Notes under the pieces: generated by a model
Seen by the model: the letters and a program-made list of their open reading frames with translations, nothing else
Told to the model about the DNA's origin: nothing
Databases searched by the model: none
Shown here: positions 14,249-22,770 of the stretch, piece after piece
Position numbering within the stretch: position 1 is the first letter of the stretch
Layout of the letters: every line of letters starts with the position of its first letter
From: Methylomonas sp.
GTDB lineage: Bacteria > Pseudomonadota > Gammaproteobacteria > Methylococcales > Methylomonadaceae
Assembly (NCBI GenBank): GCA_026990815.1
Contig: JALXCS010000077.1
Span: 1-25,393 of the forward strand
Direction: 5' to 3'
DNA: 25,393 nucleotides
Made by a program: the position numbers and the translations under genes

Positions 14249-15352
14249 ATGCGTACCGGTTATAGCCAATTACCTTTACATGGTGGCAAAGCCCCACAAT
14301 GGCTGTTTCAAAAAATGACTCGCCTGGCAAGAGAGATCATTTGCCACCTGGTTGCAGAATACGGAGCAGAAGGGGCATTAAAACGATTGGCTGATCCCTT
14401 CTGGTTCCAAGCATTTGGCTGTATATTAGGCTTTGATTGGCATTCCAGTGGTATAACCACAACCACATGTGGAGCAGTCAAGGAAGGCATTAAAGACCTG
14501 TCACGTGAACTGGGTTTTTTTGCAGCAGGCGGAAAAGGTGCCATTTCAAGAAAAACCCCTCAAGAAATTGTCAGTCATTGCGAAAAGACCGGATATGATG
14601 CTGAAAAACTAGTCAAAGCCAGCCGCCTATCTGCCAAAGTTGACAGTTCTGCAATACAAGACAGCTATCAAATTTACCATCACGCCTTCTTTTTTACCCA
14701 TTCAGGCAGGTGGTGTGTTGTCCAGCAAGGCATGAACGAAGCCAGTGGCATGGCCAGACGATATCACTGGCTGGGCGATGAAAATACCGATTTTGTAACC
14801 GAGCCTCATACCGCAATCTGTTGTGACCATCGAGGTAGAGCTTTAAATTTTGTCGCAAGGGAAAGTAAAATTTCAAGATCCAGAGTAACAGAAATTGCTT
14901 CTCAGCCAAATTTGGAAGTAGAAAAAGTCATGTTCCACCGCCCCGAGCTTATCATGCCTCGTCGCCACTGGGTTCGCAGTGAAGATATCAACCCCAAATA
15001 TCTACATAAAATTTTACTGAAAACCTATGAACAAGCACCAACAGATTTTGAGAAATTACTTGCCATACAAGGCGTTGGTGCAAAAACATTGCGCGCATTG
15101 GCTTTAACAGCGGAATTAATTTATGGCACCAAAACCAGTGTTCGAGATCCAGCCCGTTTTTCATTTGCACATGGCGGCAAAGACGGAACGCCTTATCCAG
15201 TAGACAGAGAAAATTACGACACTACCATAGAAGTTCTTCATTCTGCTTTGAATAAAGCAAAGCTAGATCAAAGCGAAAAACGCGATGCGTTGAAAAGACT
15301 AACAAAATTTGCCGAAAAAACTCCACCAATTGATAATAAAAATTTGAAATAA
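14249..15352 (+). CDS. DUF763 protein
   Basis: A 367-residue protein with the DUF763 opening RTGYSQLPLHGGKAPQWLFQKM and, internally, GFDWHSSGITTTTCGAVKEGI and WCVVQQGMN. Near 273-290 the IQGVGAKTLRALAL stretch is a helix-hairpin-helix motif, which usually contacts DNA backbone, so a nucleic-acid role is plausible. The family is best known from archaea and thermophiles and has no function that I can assign. No Shine-Dalgarno precedes the ATG, which starts 40 bases after repeat copy 2. It could have been gained by transfer, though its base composition does not stand out. Confidence 0.8.
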   Translation: MRTGYSQLPLHGGKAPQWLFQKMTRLAREIICHLVAEYGAEGALKRLADPFWFQAFGCILGFDWHSSGITTTTCGAVKEGIKDLSRELGFFAAGGKGAISRKTPQEIVSHCEKTGYDAEKLVKASRLSAKVDSSAIQDSYQIYHHAFFFTHSGRWCVVQQGMNEASGMARRYHWLGDENTDFVTEPHTAICCDHRGRALNFVARESKISRSRVTEIASQPNLEVEKVMFHRPELIMPRRHWVRSEDINPKYLHKILLKTYEQAPTDFEKLLAIQGVGAKTLRALALTAELIYGTKTSVRDPARFSFAHGGKDGTPYPVDRENYDTTIEVLHSALNKAKLDQSEKRDALKRLTKFAEKTPPIDNKNLK

Positions 15353-15467
15353 AACCGTGTAAACTTACGTCAGGACCATATCAACAAATCTAACGTCGCA
15401 AGGTTTTATAACGAGCTTGGGAACCAAAAGATAGGTTTCTAAATTTCGATTATTCACAAACCAACTT

Positions 15468-16283
15468 ATGAAAAGATATATTGCTTTACTGTCCAGATTG
15501 ATAAAAATGCAATTGGGATTGTATTTTTCTGCAGCTGTTATCGGCGCCATCGTCGGAATTTTACTTTTTTATCCATTGTACGATTTTGTTTTTTACCATG
15601 AGCATGGCGTTAAAAACATGACTGTTTTTGAATACATCTCAAGTCGCCTCATCGATTCATTGCAAGGAAATACACCGACAAAAACAAGTTTTTTTGCAAA
15701 AGTCGGAATGGCTTTTGGAATAGTCCTGGCATGGATTTACGGCAAATTACATAAAAAATTAGCTCAAATCGAACAATTAACCACAGAACTACAACGAGAT
15801 TTAAAATCATCCATACAGCAAGGCGAAGGTCCGTTATTGGAATTCAAATCCTCATTCCGCTGGGATTACCAAAATTCCTGTACCAATAAAAACATCGAAA
15901 CAGCTGTTATTAAAACAATCGCTGGTTTCATGAACAGCTATACTGGCGGAACATTGTTGATTGGCGTTGCAGATGACGGCAAAATTTTAGGCCTTGAAAA
16001 TGATTTCAAAACTTTAAGAAGAAAAGATCCTGACGGCTATGAACAGTTGTTGATGACAACCATAGCTTCCAGTTTAGGCGCACACTTTTGCCAGAATCTA
16101 CATATTTTGTTCCATCTTGTTGATACTCAGTATGTCTGTCGAATTATCGTCAATCCGTCTGTATATCCGGTATTTTTTAAGCAAAACAAAGAAGCTAAAT
16201 TTTTTCTACGCACTGGCGGAGGCACAAGAGACCTCAATATAGAAGATGCAACCGAATATATTTCACAAAGATGGCTACGCTAA
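15468..16283 (+). CDS. Membrane-anchored AlbA_2 (Schlafen-like) domain protein
   Basis: A 271-residue protein with two predicted membrane helices (about 15-37 and 76-92), a short charged helical linker (93-118) and a C-terminal AlbA_2 domain (about 119-265). The AlbA_2 signatures are EGPLLEFKSSFRWD, ETAVIKTIAGFMNSYTGGTLLIGVADDG and FFLRTGGGTRDLN. AlbA_2 domains occur in Schlafen-related RNases, transcriptional regulators and some defence proteins; here the architecture places it at the inner face of the membrane. No partner operon is evident. Function is unknown. Confidence 0.75.
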   Translation: MKRYIALLSRLIKMQLGLYFSAAVIGAIVGILLFYPLYDFVFYHEHGVKNMTVFEYISSRLIDSLQGNTPTKTSFFAKVGMAFGIVLAWIYGKLHKKLAQIEQLTTELQRDLKSSIQQGEGPLLEFKSSFRWDYQNSCTNKNIETAVIKTIAGFMNSYTGGTLLIGVADDGKILGLENDFKTLRRKDPDGYEQLLMTTIASSLGAHFCQNLHILFHLVDTQYVCRIIVNPSVYPVFFKQNKEAKFFLRTGGGTRDLNIEDATEYISQRWLR

Positions 16284-16463
16284 TTTAAAAAATATCGAAA
16301 AAGTCTAATTGACGTTTTGAGTTAAGCGGCATCATATCCACTCTTTCTGTAACCAGCTAATGCGATCAAACCGGTTCAAATGCACAATTTTATCCATTGA
16401 ATTTACCAAAAGTAGATGGTAATTACCGAATTGAAATATCATAAACACTCTGGAGCTACAATA

Positions 16464-17546
16464 ATGAAAACGTATTGGTTTAGACGTTTGTCAGCTTATT
16501 TTTTAATTATTGTTATGAGTCCCTTGCTGGGAGCTTGGTTAGCTGAAAAACCCATCAATAACTACATGGCCTTTCCTCCCATCCCTGAAGCAAGCCAGCC
16601 CCAAGCATTTTCCTGGATCGTATTTCTACTAATTACCCTGCTCATCATCACAAGTCTCAGCTTTTTTGTGGTAAAAATTGTTAGCATTAAAATTTCGCAA
16701 GCAACTGATCAGAAAAAGATCAAAAGCTTTCCATTTTGGGGTTGGTCTGGAGTTTTTTTCTTGCTTATTTTTTGGATAATCGCCTGGACTCGTTTGCCAT
16801 TATTTGAATCAATCCAGAGATTCACTTTTACTCCACTGTGGCTTGTTTATATCCTGGTTATAAACGCTTTAAGCTTTCACAGAACCGGTCATTGCTGCTT
16901 GACAGACCGAACCGCCTATTTTATTTGGTTATTTCCTTTAAGTGCTGCTTTTTGGTGGAGCTTTGAATACCTCAACCGCTTCGTTTCAAATTGGTATTAC
17001 ATTGGCGTTAGCGATCTTAGCCCATGGCAATATTTTCTCCAATGCACTTTGTCTTTTTCAACCGTGCTGCCTGCCATCCTTTCAACAAGTGAATTGTTAA
17101 ATACTTTCCCCCGCATTAGTAACGGGTTGGACACATTTCCAAAATTTCACATTACCAAACCTCAGTTTTGTGCGTGGTTCTTAATAAATATAAGTGTGAG
17201 TGCTCTAATGGGACTTGCCATTTGGCCGCAGTATTTATTTTCTCTGGTTTGGCTTATCCCAATTTCATTAATAACAGGCTTACATTTATTAACCGGACAG
17301 CCTCCTTTGCTAAGCGAAATATCTACTGGTAATTGGCAGCGAATCTGGAGGCTCGCTATCGCTGGACTCATTTGCGGTTTTTTTTGGGAAATGTGGAATA
17401 TCAATAGTCTTGCCCATTGGAAATACAACGTCCCCTATGTTCAACATTTCATGATTTTTGAAATGCCGCTGATCGGTTATGCGGGATATTTGCCATTTGG
17501 AATTGTTTGCGGTCTATTTGTTGACTTCATCATGAAAGAAAAATAA
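16464..17546 (+). CDS. Polytopic membrane protein of unknown function
   Basis: A 360-residue protein with about nine to ten predicted helices. The frame is open from 16416, but the ATG at 16464 has a good ribosome site (tggagc, 7 bases away) and gives a normal N-terminal helix. The C-terminus holds a dense aromatic/acidic cluster, GFFWEMWN, W-x-YNVPY and FEMPLIGYAGYLPFG, that looks like a conserved functional site facing the membrane. No named family was recognised. It ends nine bases before the broken DUF72 gene and probably shared a transcript with it. Confidence 0.65.
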   Translation: MKTYWFRRLSAYFLIIVMSPLLGAWLAEKPINNYMAFPPIPEASQPQAFSWIVFLLITLLIITSLSFFVVKIVSIKISQATDQKKIKSFPFWGWSGVFFLLIFWIIAWTRLPLFESIQRFTFTPLWLVYILVINALSFHRTGHCCLTDRTAYFIWLFPLSAAFWWSFEYLNRFVSNWYYIGVSDLSPWQYFLQCTLSFSTVLPAILSTSELLNTFPRISNGLDTFPKFHITKPQFCAWFLINISVSALMGLAIWPQYLFSLVWLIPISLITGLHLLTGQPPLLSEISTGNWQRIWRLAIAGLICGFFWEMWNINSLAHWKYNVPYVQHFMIFEMPLIGYAGYLPFGIVCGLFVDFIMKEK

Positions 17547-17555
17547 ATACTCGCC

Positions 17556-18221
17556 ATGCCAGAAAATATGGTTCTAATCGGAACATCGGGCTGGCATTAT
17601 CCACACTGGTCAGAATGTTTTTATCCAGCCAAATTGCCAAAATCAAAATGGCTAGCATGGTATGCAAGTTATTTTTCCTGCTTTGAACTGAATAACAGTT
17701 TTTACAAGTTGCCAAATATTAAAACTATTCGGCAATGGCTGGATCAAACACCCGATAATTTTGTTTTTGCACTTAAAGCCAGTCGGTTAATGACACATCT
17801 AAAAAAGCTCAAAAATTGCCAGGAGATTCTTGACAATTTCCTGGACAGCATTCGTCATTTTGAAAACAAATTAGGTCCTATACTCTTTCAATTACCGCCG
17901 CATTGGCACATCAATACCGAACGTTTAGAAGCCTTTCTTGAATTATTGCCGCCGGAACTAAATTACGTTTTTGGATTTAAAGACCCGAGCTGGCACAATT
18001 TCGCTCTCCAGAAATCATAACTTCCAATATTGTTTATATCCGGCTGCATGGTCCCGATGATGCCTATTGCGGATCTTACTCGCATACGAACTTGCAGACC
18101 TGGGTACAGAAAATCAAGCAATGGAGTTCCGAAAACCCGGATCGTCTATTTATTTGATAATGATCAGGCAGGCTATGCAGTCGATAATGCGCTGACATTA
18201 AAAGCGCTTTGCTCAGAATGA
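17556..18221 (+). pseudogene. DUF72 (YecE-like) gene, broken by two frame disruptions
   Basis: The N-terminal part (17556-18020) is typical DUF72: GTSGWHYPHW, CFELNNSFYKLP, FALKASRLMTH, LGPILFQLPPHW and FKDPSWHN. The frame then fails. From about 18003 the next frame reads SPEIITSNIVYIRLHGPDDAYCGSYS, the expected downstream segment, but about 25 residues normally between SWHN and it appear to be missing, which implies an internal deletion. A second one-base shift near 18141-18144 separates this from the final VYLFDNDQAGYAVDNALTLKAL. Both lesions must be real, or sequencing errors, for the gene to be dead; the missing segment argues for real decay. Confidence 0.85.
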
Positions 18222-18293
18222 TATAAGCAACCGAGAGCAACGAAGGACTAATTGCGAAATCGGTCTCGCTTTCAAACTTCTATGACGTTTTCG

Positions 18294-18311
18294 AAATCCA
18301 CTTGTGGATTT
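18294..18311. promoter_or_regulatory. Short perfect palindrome upstream of the host-attachment gene
   Basis: AAATCCAC-tt-GTGGATTT, two 8-bp arms around a 2-base centre, lies about 100 bases before the start at 18411. The centre is too short for an RNA hairpin terminator and more like a dimeric repressor site. No regulator can be named. Confidence 0.35.
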
Positions 18312-18410
18312 ATTAGAACTTTATTAATCAAATTTTGCCCATATATTATAGGTAAGGAGTATTTAAACTCTTTTTTAAAATTATAAATTTTAAATACGGA
18401 GGGAGACATT

Positions 18411-18854
18411 ATGAAATTAACGTGGATAGTGGTTGCTGATAGCAGCCGTGCGCGCATTTTAAATGCTAGAACAGCCTCGAAAATAGAGGAGATAATGGAT
18501 TTTGCTCATCCTGAAGGACGCTTGCATGAACAGGAATTGACTACCGATTTACCGGGTAAGGATGCCAATAAAGGCGCCGCGGGGAAACATGGGTTTCAAG
18601 ATAAAATAGAGCCAAAACAGCAGGAAGCAATTGATTTTGCCAAACAAATTGCCAGGTATATTGACGATGCCTTGGACGAAAACAAATTTGAGCAATTAAT
18701 GATCGTTGCAGAGCCTTCATTTTTAGGAATTTTCCGCAAACAGTTATCTGATGAAGTGAGAGATCGAATCAGCTTCGAACTTGATAAAAATATTACAACT
18801 CATAGCGTTGATGATATTTGTAAACACTTGCCATTGCCTTTTTCTAAATTTTAA
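18411..18854 (+). CDS. Host attachment family protein (PF10116, AtsE-like)
   Basis: A 147-residue protein with the family start TWIVVADSSRARIL and later EELLxx-like segments, including FGSL-type AEPSFLGIFRKQL. It belongs to the Pfam family named for attachment to host cells, which is related to the bacterial/archaeal release-factor-like (baeRF) fold. The name comes from a plant-associated mutant; in free-living bacteria the role is unclear. A very strong ribosome site (ggagggaga) precedes the ATG, suggesting high expression. Confidence 0.8.
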   Translation: MKLTWIVVADSSRARILNARTASKIEEIMDFAHPEGRLHEQELTTDLPGKDANKGAAGKHGFQDKIEPKQQEAIDFAKQIARYIDDALDENKFEQLMIVAEPSFLGIFRKQLSDEVRDRISFELDKNITTHSVDDICKHLPLPFSKF

Positions 18855-18933
18855 ATGGCTTGTCAGTCAGTAGGTATAACACCAAATTGGAAAAGATGTC
18901 TAAATGAAGGTCATCCAAAATGCGGAGGTTCAA

Positions 18934-19560
18934 ATGAAAATAAAACCTAAAGCTTTTTTACTACTTTTAAGTCTTACCTTGTTTTGCTACTCCATAGCAA
19001 ATAAAGCCCAAGATTCCAAACAGCAAATAAAAAAAACTGAAAATCAAACATTGAACCAATCACCAAGTAAAGAAAGAGGTAACCCCATGTCCATGACTAT
19101 TAAATCTTTAGTTTTTAAACATAATGGCGAAATTCCTAAACAATTTACATGCCAGGGTCAAGACATATCACCTGCATTAACCTGGTCAAACCTTCCTGAA
19201 AACACCAAAAGTCTGGCGCTTATTGTTGATGACCCTGACGCACCTGACCCGGCTGCACCGAAAATGACGTGGGTCCACTGGGTTTTATACAATATCCCGC
19301 CTGATGCATCTGGATTACCTGAAGCTGTTTCAGCTGCAAACTTACCTGCAGGGACCAAGCAAGGACTGAATGACTGGAAAAAAACTGGCTACGGCGGGCC
19401 TTGCCCTCCTATTGGCCGGCATCGTTATTTCTTTAAATTATATGCACTTGATACTGTGCTTCCTGATTTAAATCAACCGACAAAATCCGAGCTGGAAAAT
19501 ACCATGCAAGCACATATTCTGGACCAAACTGAACTCATCGGAACTTATCAAAAACATTGA
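18934..19560 (+). CDS. YbhB/YbcL-family PEBP protein with secretion signal
   Basis: A 208-residue protein when started at 18934, where ggagg lies 6 bases upstream; a less likely ATG is ten codons earlier. Residues 1-23 form a hydrophobic signal, then a Gln/Lys-rich linker leads to the PEBP domain: FTCQGQDISPALTW, DDPDAPDP, WVHWVLYNIP, YGGPCPP and RYFFKLYALD. PEBP proteins bind phospholipid or phosphorylated ligands; the bacterial function is unknown. A second in-frame ATG (19087) also has a good ribosome site (agaggt) and gives the usual cytoplasmic YbhB start MSMTIKS. Its TGA overlaps the next gene. Confidence 0.85.
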   Translation: MKIKPKAFLLLLSLTLFCYSIANKAQDSKQQIKKTENQTLNQSPSKERGNPMSMTIKSLVFKHNGEIPKQFTCQGQDISPALTWSNLPENTKSLALIVDDPDAPDPAAPKMTWVHWVLYNIPPDASGLPEAVSAANLPAGTKQGLNDWKKTGYGGPCPPIGRHRYFFKLYALDTVLPDLNQPTKSELENTMQAHILDQTELIGTYQKH

Positions 19561-20546
19561 TAAATCCAGCTAAAATACCGCTATCAGACGAACAGCGGCG
19601 TATAGTTACCGAAGCAGTCAATTCCGGTATTGATAGTTATATTGCCTCAAGAAAAACCCAGGTGCCAGAATTTGTTGAACGCCATTTTTCCTTCAAAGGA
19701 GCGCTACAACTTCACCGAAAAGCGCTGGGCAACGATATTATCAAAGCGCCTCTAAATCTATTCTGGCTTATCCCGCTGACAATTGGCAAAGCTACAGCCC
19801 ATCTGTCAGAGAAAATCGGCTTGGAAGGATTAGCAAAAATTTTAAAACGTTTGCCACCAGGATGGGAAACCGATGTTCAGAAAGAAATCAACTGGCTTAT
19901 CTATACCGAACTTCTTGAACTTCCATACAAACAAGGTGAACGTGAATCGAAAAAAGATGCCCTGCTGGAGGAAATTTTACGTGATCCTGCCCTCAACGAA
20001 ATGCTGACTGGTTATTTAGATCAGATAAAACAAAAATCTAATGACCCGAATTTCCGCAAAACCCTGGAGCGCAACCTGCAAGAGTATGCAACCGGCCGCG
20101 TTGCTGTTTCAGAATTAGCCAACAGTCTGATCACTCTATCAGCTAACTTGGCTGCTTTTCATAAAGCCGCGCCTGGAGCGCTGACCAGCGGTAGCGCTCT
20201 TGCCGGAATCATTGCCGAAAAAATTGCCATTTCCCAGTTTTGGCTTGGCCCGGCATTGGGCGCCTGGTACTACACCATCTTTCCGGCAACCGCTTCAACA
20301 GGTTTAATCGTTGCCGCGACAGGATCAATTCTAGCGGGTCTGGCCTTACTCAGTACCTTAACCGGTGTCATCACTGATCCATTACAAGCCAAACTGGGAT
20401 TGCACCAAAAACGGCTCTACAAATTTCTGGATGCACTGCATGCAGAACTTAAAGACTCCGCTAAAACCGACTACCGGCTTAAAGAACAATACATTGCCAG
20501 AGTCTTAGATATTATTGATTTGTTAATGGCTGCTTTGCAGCGTTGA
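19557..20546 (+). CDS. Membrane-associated protein of unknown function (DUF6635-like)
   Basis: A 329-residue protein. It starts with TTG overlapping the PEBP stop (TTGA), so translation is probably coupled. The N-terminal segment VERHFSFKGALQLHRKALGNDIIKAPLN resembles, from memory, proteins annotated DUF6635. The middle is helical and charged. Residues about 195-270 contain three hydrophobic Gly/Ala-rich helices, followed by a Gly-x-x-x-Gly-rich hairpin ending TGVITDPLQAKLG. No catalytic motif is visible. Confidence 0.6.
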   Translation: MINPAKIPLSDEQRRIVTEAVNSGIDSYIASRKTQVPEFVERHFSFKGALQLHRKALGNDIIKAPLNLFWLIPLTIGKATAHLSEKIGLEGLAKILKRLPPGWETDVQKEINWLIYTELLELPYKQGERESKKDALLEEILRDPALNEMLTGYLDQIKQKSNDPNFRKTLERNLQEYATGRVAVSELANSLITLSANLAAFHKAAPGALTSGSALAGIIAEKIAISQFWLGPALGAWYYTIFPATASTGLIVAATGSILAGLALLSTLTGVITDPLQAKLGLHQKRLYKFLDALHAELKDSAKTDYRLKEQYIARVLDIIDLLMAALQR

Positions 20547-20571
20547 GTAGCTCCATGCTTATCCATTTGTC

Positions 20572-21336
20572 TTATTTCATGAGTAGAATATTGACTACCT
20601 TCAGTTCACCATTCAATTTTATTCCAAGACGAAGTGCGCGGGCAGATTCTGCCTCATCTCTTCCTGGAAAAAACAAATAACCATAGGCCAACTCACCTTT
20701 CCCTACCTTTTCATTCCGCAAGGAATTTTGACGTAGATCCTGTCGTATTTCAGAATCCAATTTTTCATGACGGCTACCGCCGCCATACAGTGCACCAAGG
20801 CTGGCGCCAACGGCTGCACCTTTGGCAATACCTTCACCAATATCATTACTCAAAACACCAATAGCAAAACCCGCCACAGCACCTGCAGCACCTAACAACA
20901 CAGAAGGTTTGACAGCGCCTTTAAATGTTTCACCAACTTCGACATTACTTTTGATGCGCTTATAAGCCTGCTCAGCCGTTAGCAAAGGCCAAGCTTGTCC
21001 TTGCTCATCAATCAGAAATGTTTGGCCAGGATCAATCTCAACAATACTATTACTCTGGTTATCAATAACAAGCCGAACTGGAAGCAACCCAGTGCTGCGA
21101 ATATCAAAACCAAAAACTTCCTCAGCCTTATCCTCATCCACATAGGGATATGCAACCAACTTAACCCCCATGATATCGACTGAATTTGTTTGGGCAGAAG
21201 GTAATGGGACAGGTGCAACCTTCTCTCCATAAATACTACAGGCAGCAATACCAAATAGAAAAATTGTGAATAAAAAAGCCCTTCTTAAAAGTAAACACCA
21301 ACGATGTCTCACAGTAGCCATTCTTAGTTTTTGCAT
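20572..21336 (-). CDS. Lipoprotein with glycine-zipper segment
   Basis: A 254-residue protein starting at the ATG at 21336, which has ggagaa 6 bases upstream; the longer frame to 21384 lacks a ribosome site. A basic N-region and hydrophobic stretch end in the lipobox IAAC, with C33 as the lipidated residue. A beta-rich domain (about 50-145) with IRSTGLLPVRLVIDN precedes a Gly/Ala-rich hairpin (about 150-195, GAAGAVAGFAIGVL ... GASLGALYGGG) typical of glycine-zipper envelope proteins. It then continues to AYGYLFFPGRDEAESA. It is likely an outer-membrane-anchored protein; function unknown. Confidence 0.7.
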   Translation of the reverse strand: MQKLRMATVRHRWCLLLRRAFLFTIFLFGIAACSIYGEKVAPVPLPSAQTNSVDIMGVKLVAYPYVDEDKAEEVFGFDIRSTGLLPVRLVIDNQSNSIVEIDPGQTFLIDEQGQAWPLLTAEQAYKRIKSNVEVGETFKGAVKPSVLLGAAGAVAGFAIGVLSNDIGEGIAKGAAVGASLGALYGGGSRHEKLDSEIRQDLRQNSLRNEKVGKGELAYGYLFFPGRDEAESARALRLGIKLNGELKVVNILLMK

Positions 21337-21493
21337 TGTTTTTCTCCAGAAATGGGGAGCATTGTTTTTTTCAGTAGACTCCATTCATGGCTACTTGTTC
21401 AAGATTATTTGGCTTTACTCGGCCATAAATTGCTTAACAAAAACTGGACATCTCTGGGTGCAATTTACACCTTGCTTCGATTACAAATCCATT

Positions 21494-21811
21494 TTACGTT
21501 TTGATTTTTTTATCGGGCAAATCCATTGATTCAGTCTCATTCCATGTTGAAAATGGAAAAGGCAACTCCTCAGTATTAAAAGTTAAAAACAACCATATAT
21601 GATAAACATAGGCCGACAATTTTTTGCTCAAATCTAAAACATTCTGATTAATATTGCCGGTCAATAATGAATAAACCACCTGTAACAACACAATAAGCCA
21701 AAGGATAATTCTAACCACCCCCATGATGGCACCAAACACAATAATAAAAAAAATCCGTTTCCAGGTACTGATTCTCTTCAGGTTTTCATTAATTTCTTGA
21801 TCGATTTTCAT
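21494..21811 (-). CDS. DUF4389 membrane protein
   Basis: A 105-residue protein with a hydrophobic region (about 20-50, one or two helices) and the family C-terminus ILWLIVLLQVVYSLLTG, LSAYVYHIWLFLTFNTEELPFPF. DUF4389 proteins are small inner-membrane proteins of unknown role, common in gammaproteobacteria. It starts 17 bases after the two-TM gene upstream on the same strand, probably in an operon with it. Confidence 0.8.
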   Translation of the reverse strand: MKIDQEINENLKRISTWKRIFFIIVFGAIMGVVRIILWLIVLLQVVYSLLTGNINQNVLDLSKKLSAYVYHIWLFLTFNTEELPFPFSTWNETESMDLPDKKIKT

Positions 21812-21828
21812 AGCTAATTACCCTCTAT

Positions 21829-22410
21829 TTATTGAATTTCCGATGACTGATGCGAATTATTAGTAATCATTTCCTTGATTTGACCTTTTGAATAATGAAT
21901 AGCAGATTGACTGCCAATTAAATCCTGTCGTATCTGTACTGTTAAAGAGCCCAACGCATCAGAAAGGATCTCTTTATCACCACTAAAACTTTTATCTTGT
22001 GAAATTTTTGAAACCACCTTCAGAAAATTTTGATACTCGTTCAGAACATCCGGGGATGCAACGATTGCTAATCGATGCGTAATAAACTGCAAATTGGTCA
22101 ATTCTTTATCTGTAAACTGATCGACCAATGACATTTGTTCAATCAAATCAAGCAATTTTTCATAAGTCCTGGCTTTAAGATCAAGAAATTTGACGCTCTG
22201 CTCTTTTTGTATTTCTACCGCTGTTTGCTGATTTAACAACAGCGCCGTAATAAATATAGTAGCTACTGTTCCTAGAATAATTAAAACTATCTCTTGGGTA
22301 AAAGGAGTATCATCTGTCACTTTATAAGCATATCGAAGATAGGCATAACCAGCTACCAGTGTCATCAAAGACAACAACAAAAATACAATTTGTGTAGATT
22401 TTTTACTCAA
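21829..22410 (-). CDS. Two-TM protein with cytoplasmic helical domain
   Basis: A 193-residue protein with two N-terminal helices (about 7-27 and 40-60) and a soluble, mainly alpha-helical domain beginning NQQTAVEIQKEQSVKFLDLKA, with coiled-coil-like heptads to about 100. No enzyme motif is seen. Similar two-helix plus coiled-coil proteins are often left unannotated. It is the first gene of a possible minus-strand pair with the DUF4389 gene. Confidence 0.6.
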   Translation of the reverse strand: MSKKSTQIVFLLLSLMTLVAGYAYLRYAYKVTDDTPFTQEIVLIILGTVATIFITALLLNQQTAVEIQKEQSVKFLDLKARTYEKLLDLIEQMSLVDQFTDKELTNLQFITHRLAIVASPDVLNEYQNFLKVVSKISQDKSFSGDKEILSDALGSLTVQIRQDLIGSQSAIHYSKGQIKEMITNNSHQSSEIQ

Positions 22411-22469
22411 AATTCAATCTCCATAGACCCCTGATAATTAATAAGCTCTTGTGACACCAAACCTAATAA

Positions 22470-22667
22470 GTCTTTCTAAAACCTTCTTCCAATGGCAAAG
22501 ATCTGGATGAGGCGAGTTTAGAATTAATTATCGGAATTGGTATTACACCTGTTATTAAAGCCTCCGCTCTTGAATCTGACAAAAAAAGCACCATTACTAA
22601 TTTGCGCTTTAGAAAATCAGTTTTCGAAAACGACGACGATAATTATAGCTTGATTGTATACGATTAA
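22470..22667 (+). pseudogene. Probable C-terminal gene remnant in the 22411-22770 spacer
   Basis: The 360-bp spacer before the antiporter is not empty. From just after an in-frame TAA (22467-22469) an open frame without ATG, GTG or TTG runs to a TAA at 22665. From 22494 it reads GKDLDEASLELIIGIG and continues to a tail rich in charged residues ending NYSLIVYD, protein-like in composition. It looks like the tail of a gene whose front half is lost. No family was recognised; chance remains possible. About 100 bases of leader for the antiporter follow. Confidence 0.35.
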
Positions 22668-22770
22668 ACTTTCAAATATAACTCAATGAGTTCAGTCAAG
22701 CAGGACCAACAAAAATTGATTTTTCAGCTATTTCCGTAAAACACAATAAACAAAAATTGAGGGGGAAAAT

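Noticed and set aside
15353..15467. Possible third repeat in the spacer (CGCAAGG ... AACGAGCTTGGGAACC)
   Set aside because: It recalls REP-like intergenic sequences, but there is no internal symmetry and no match to the other copies here.
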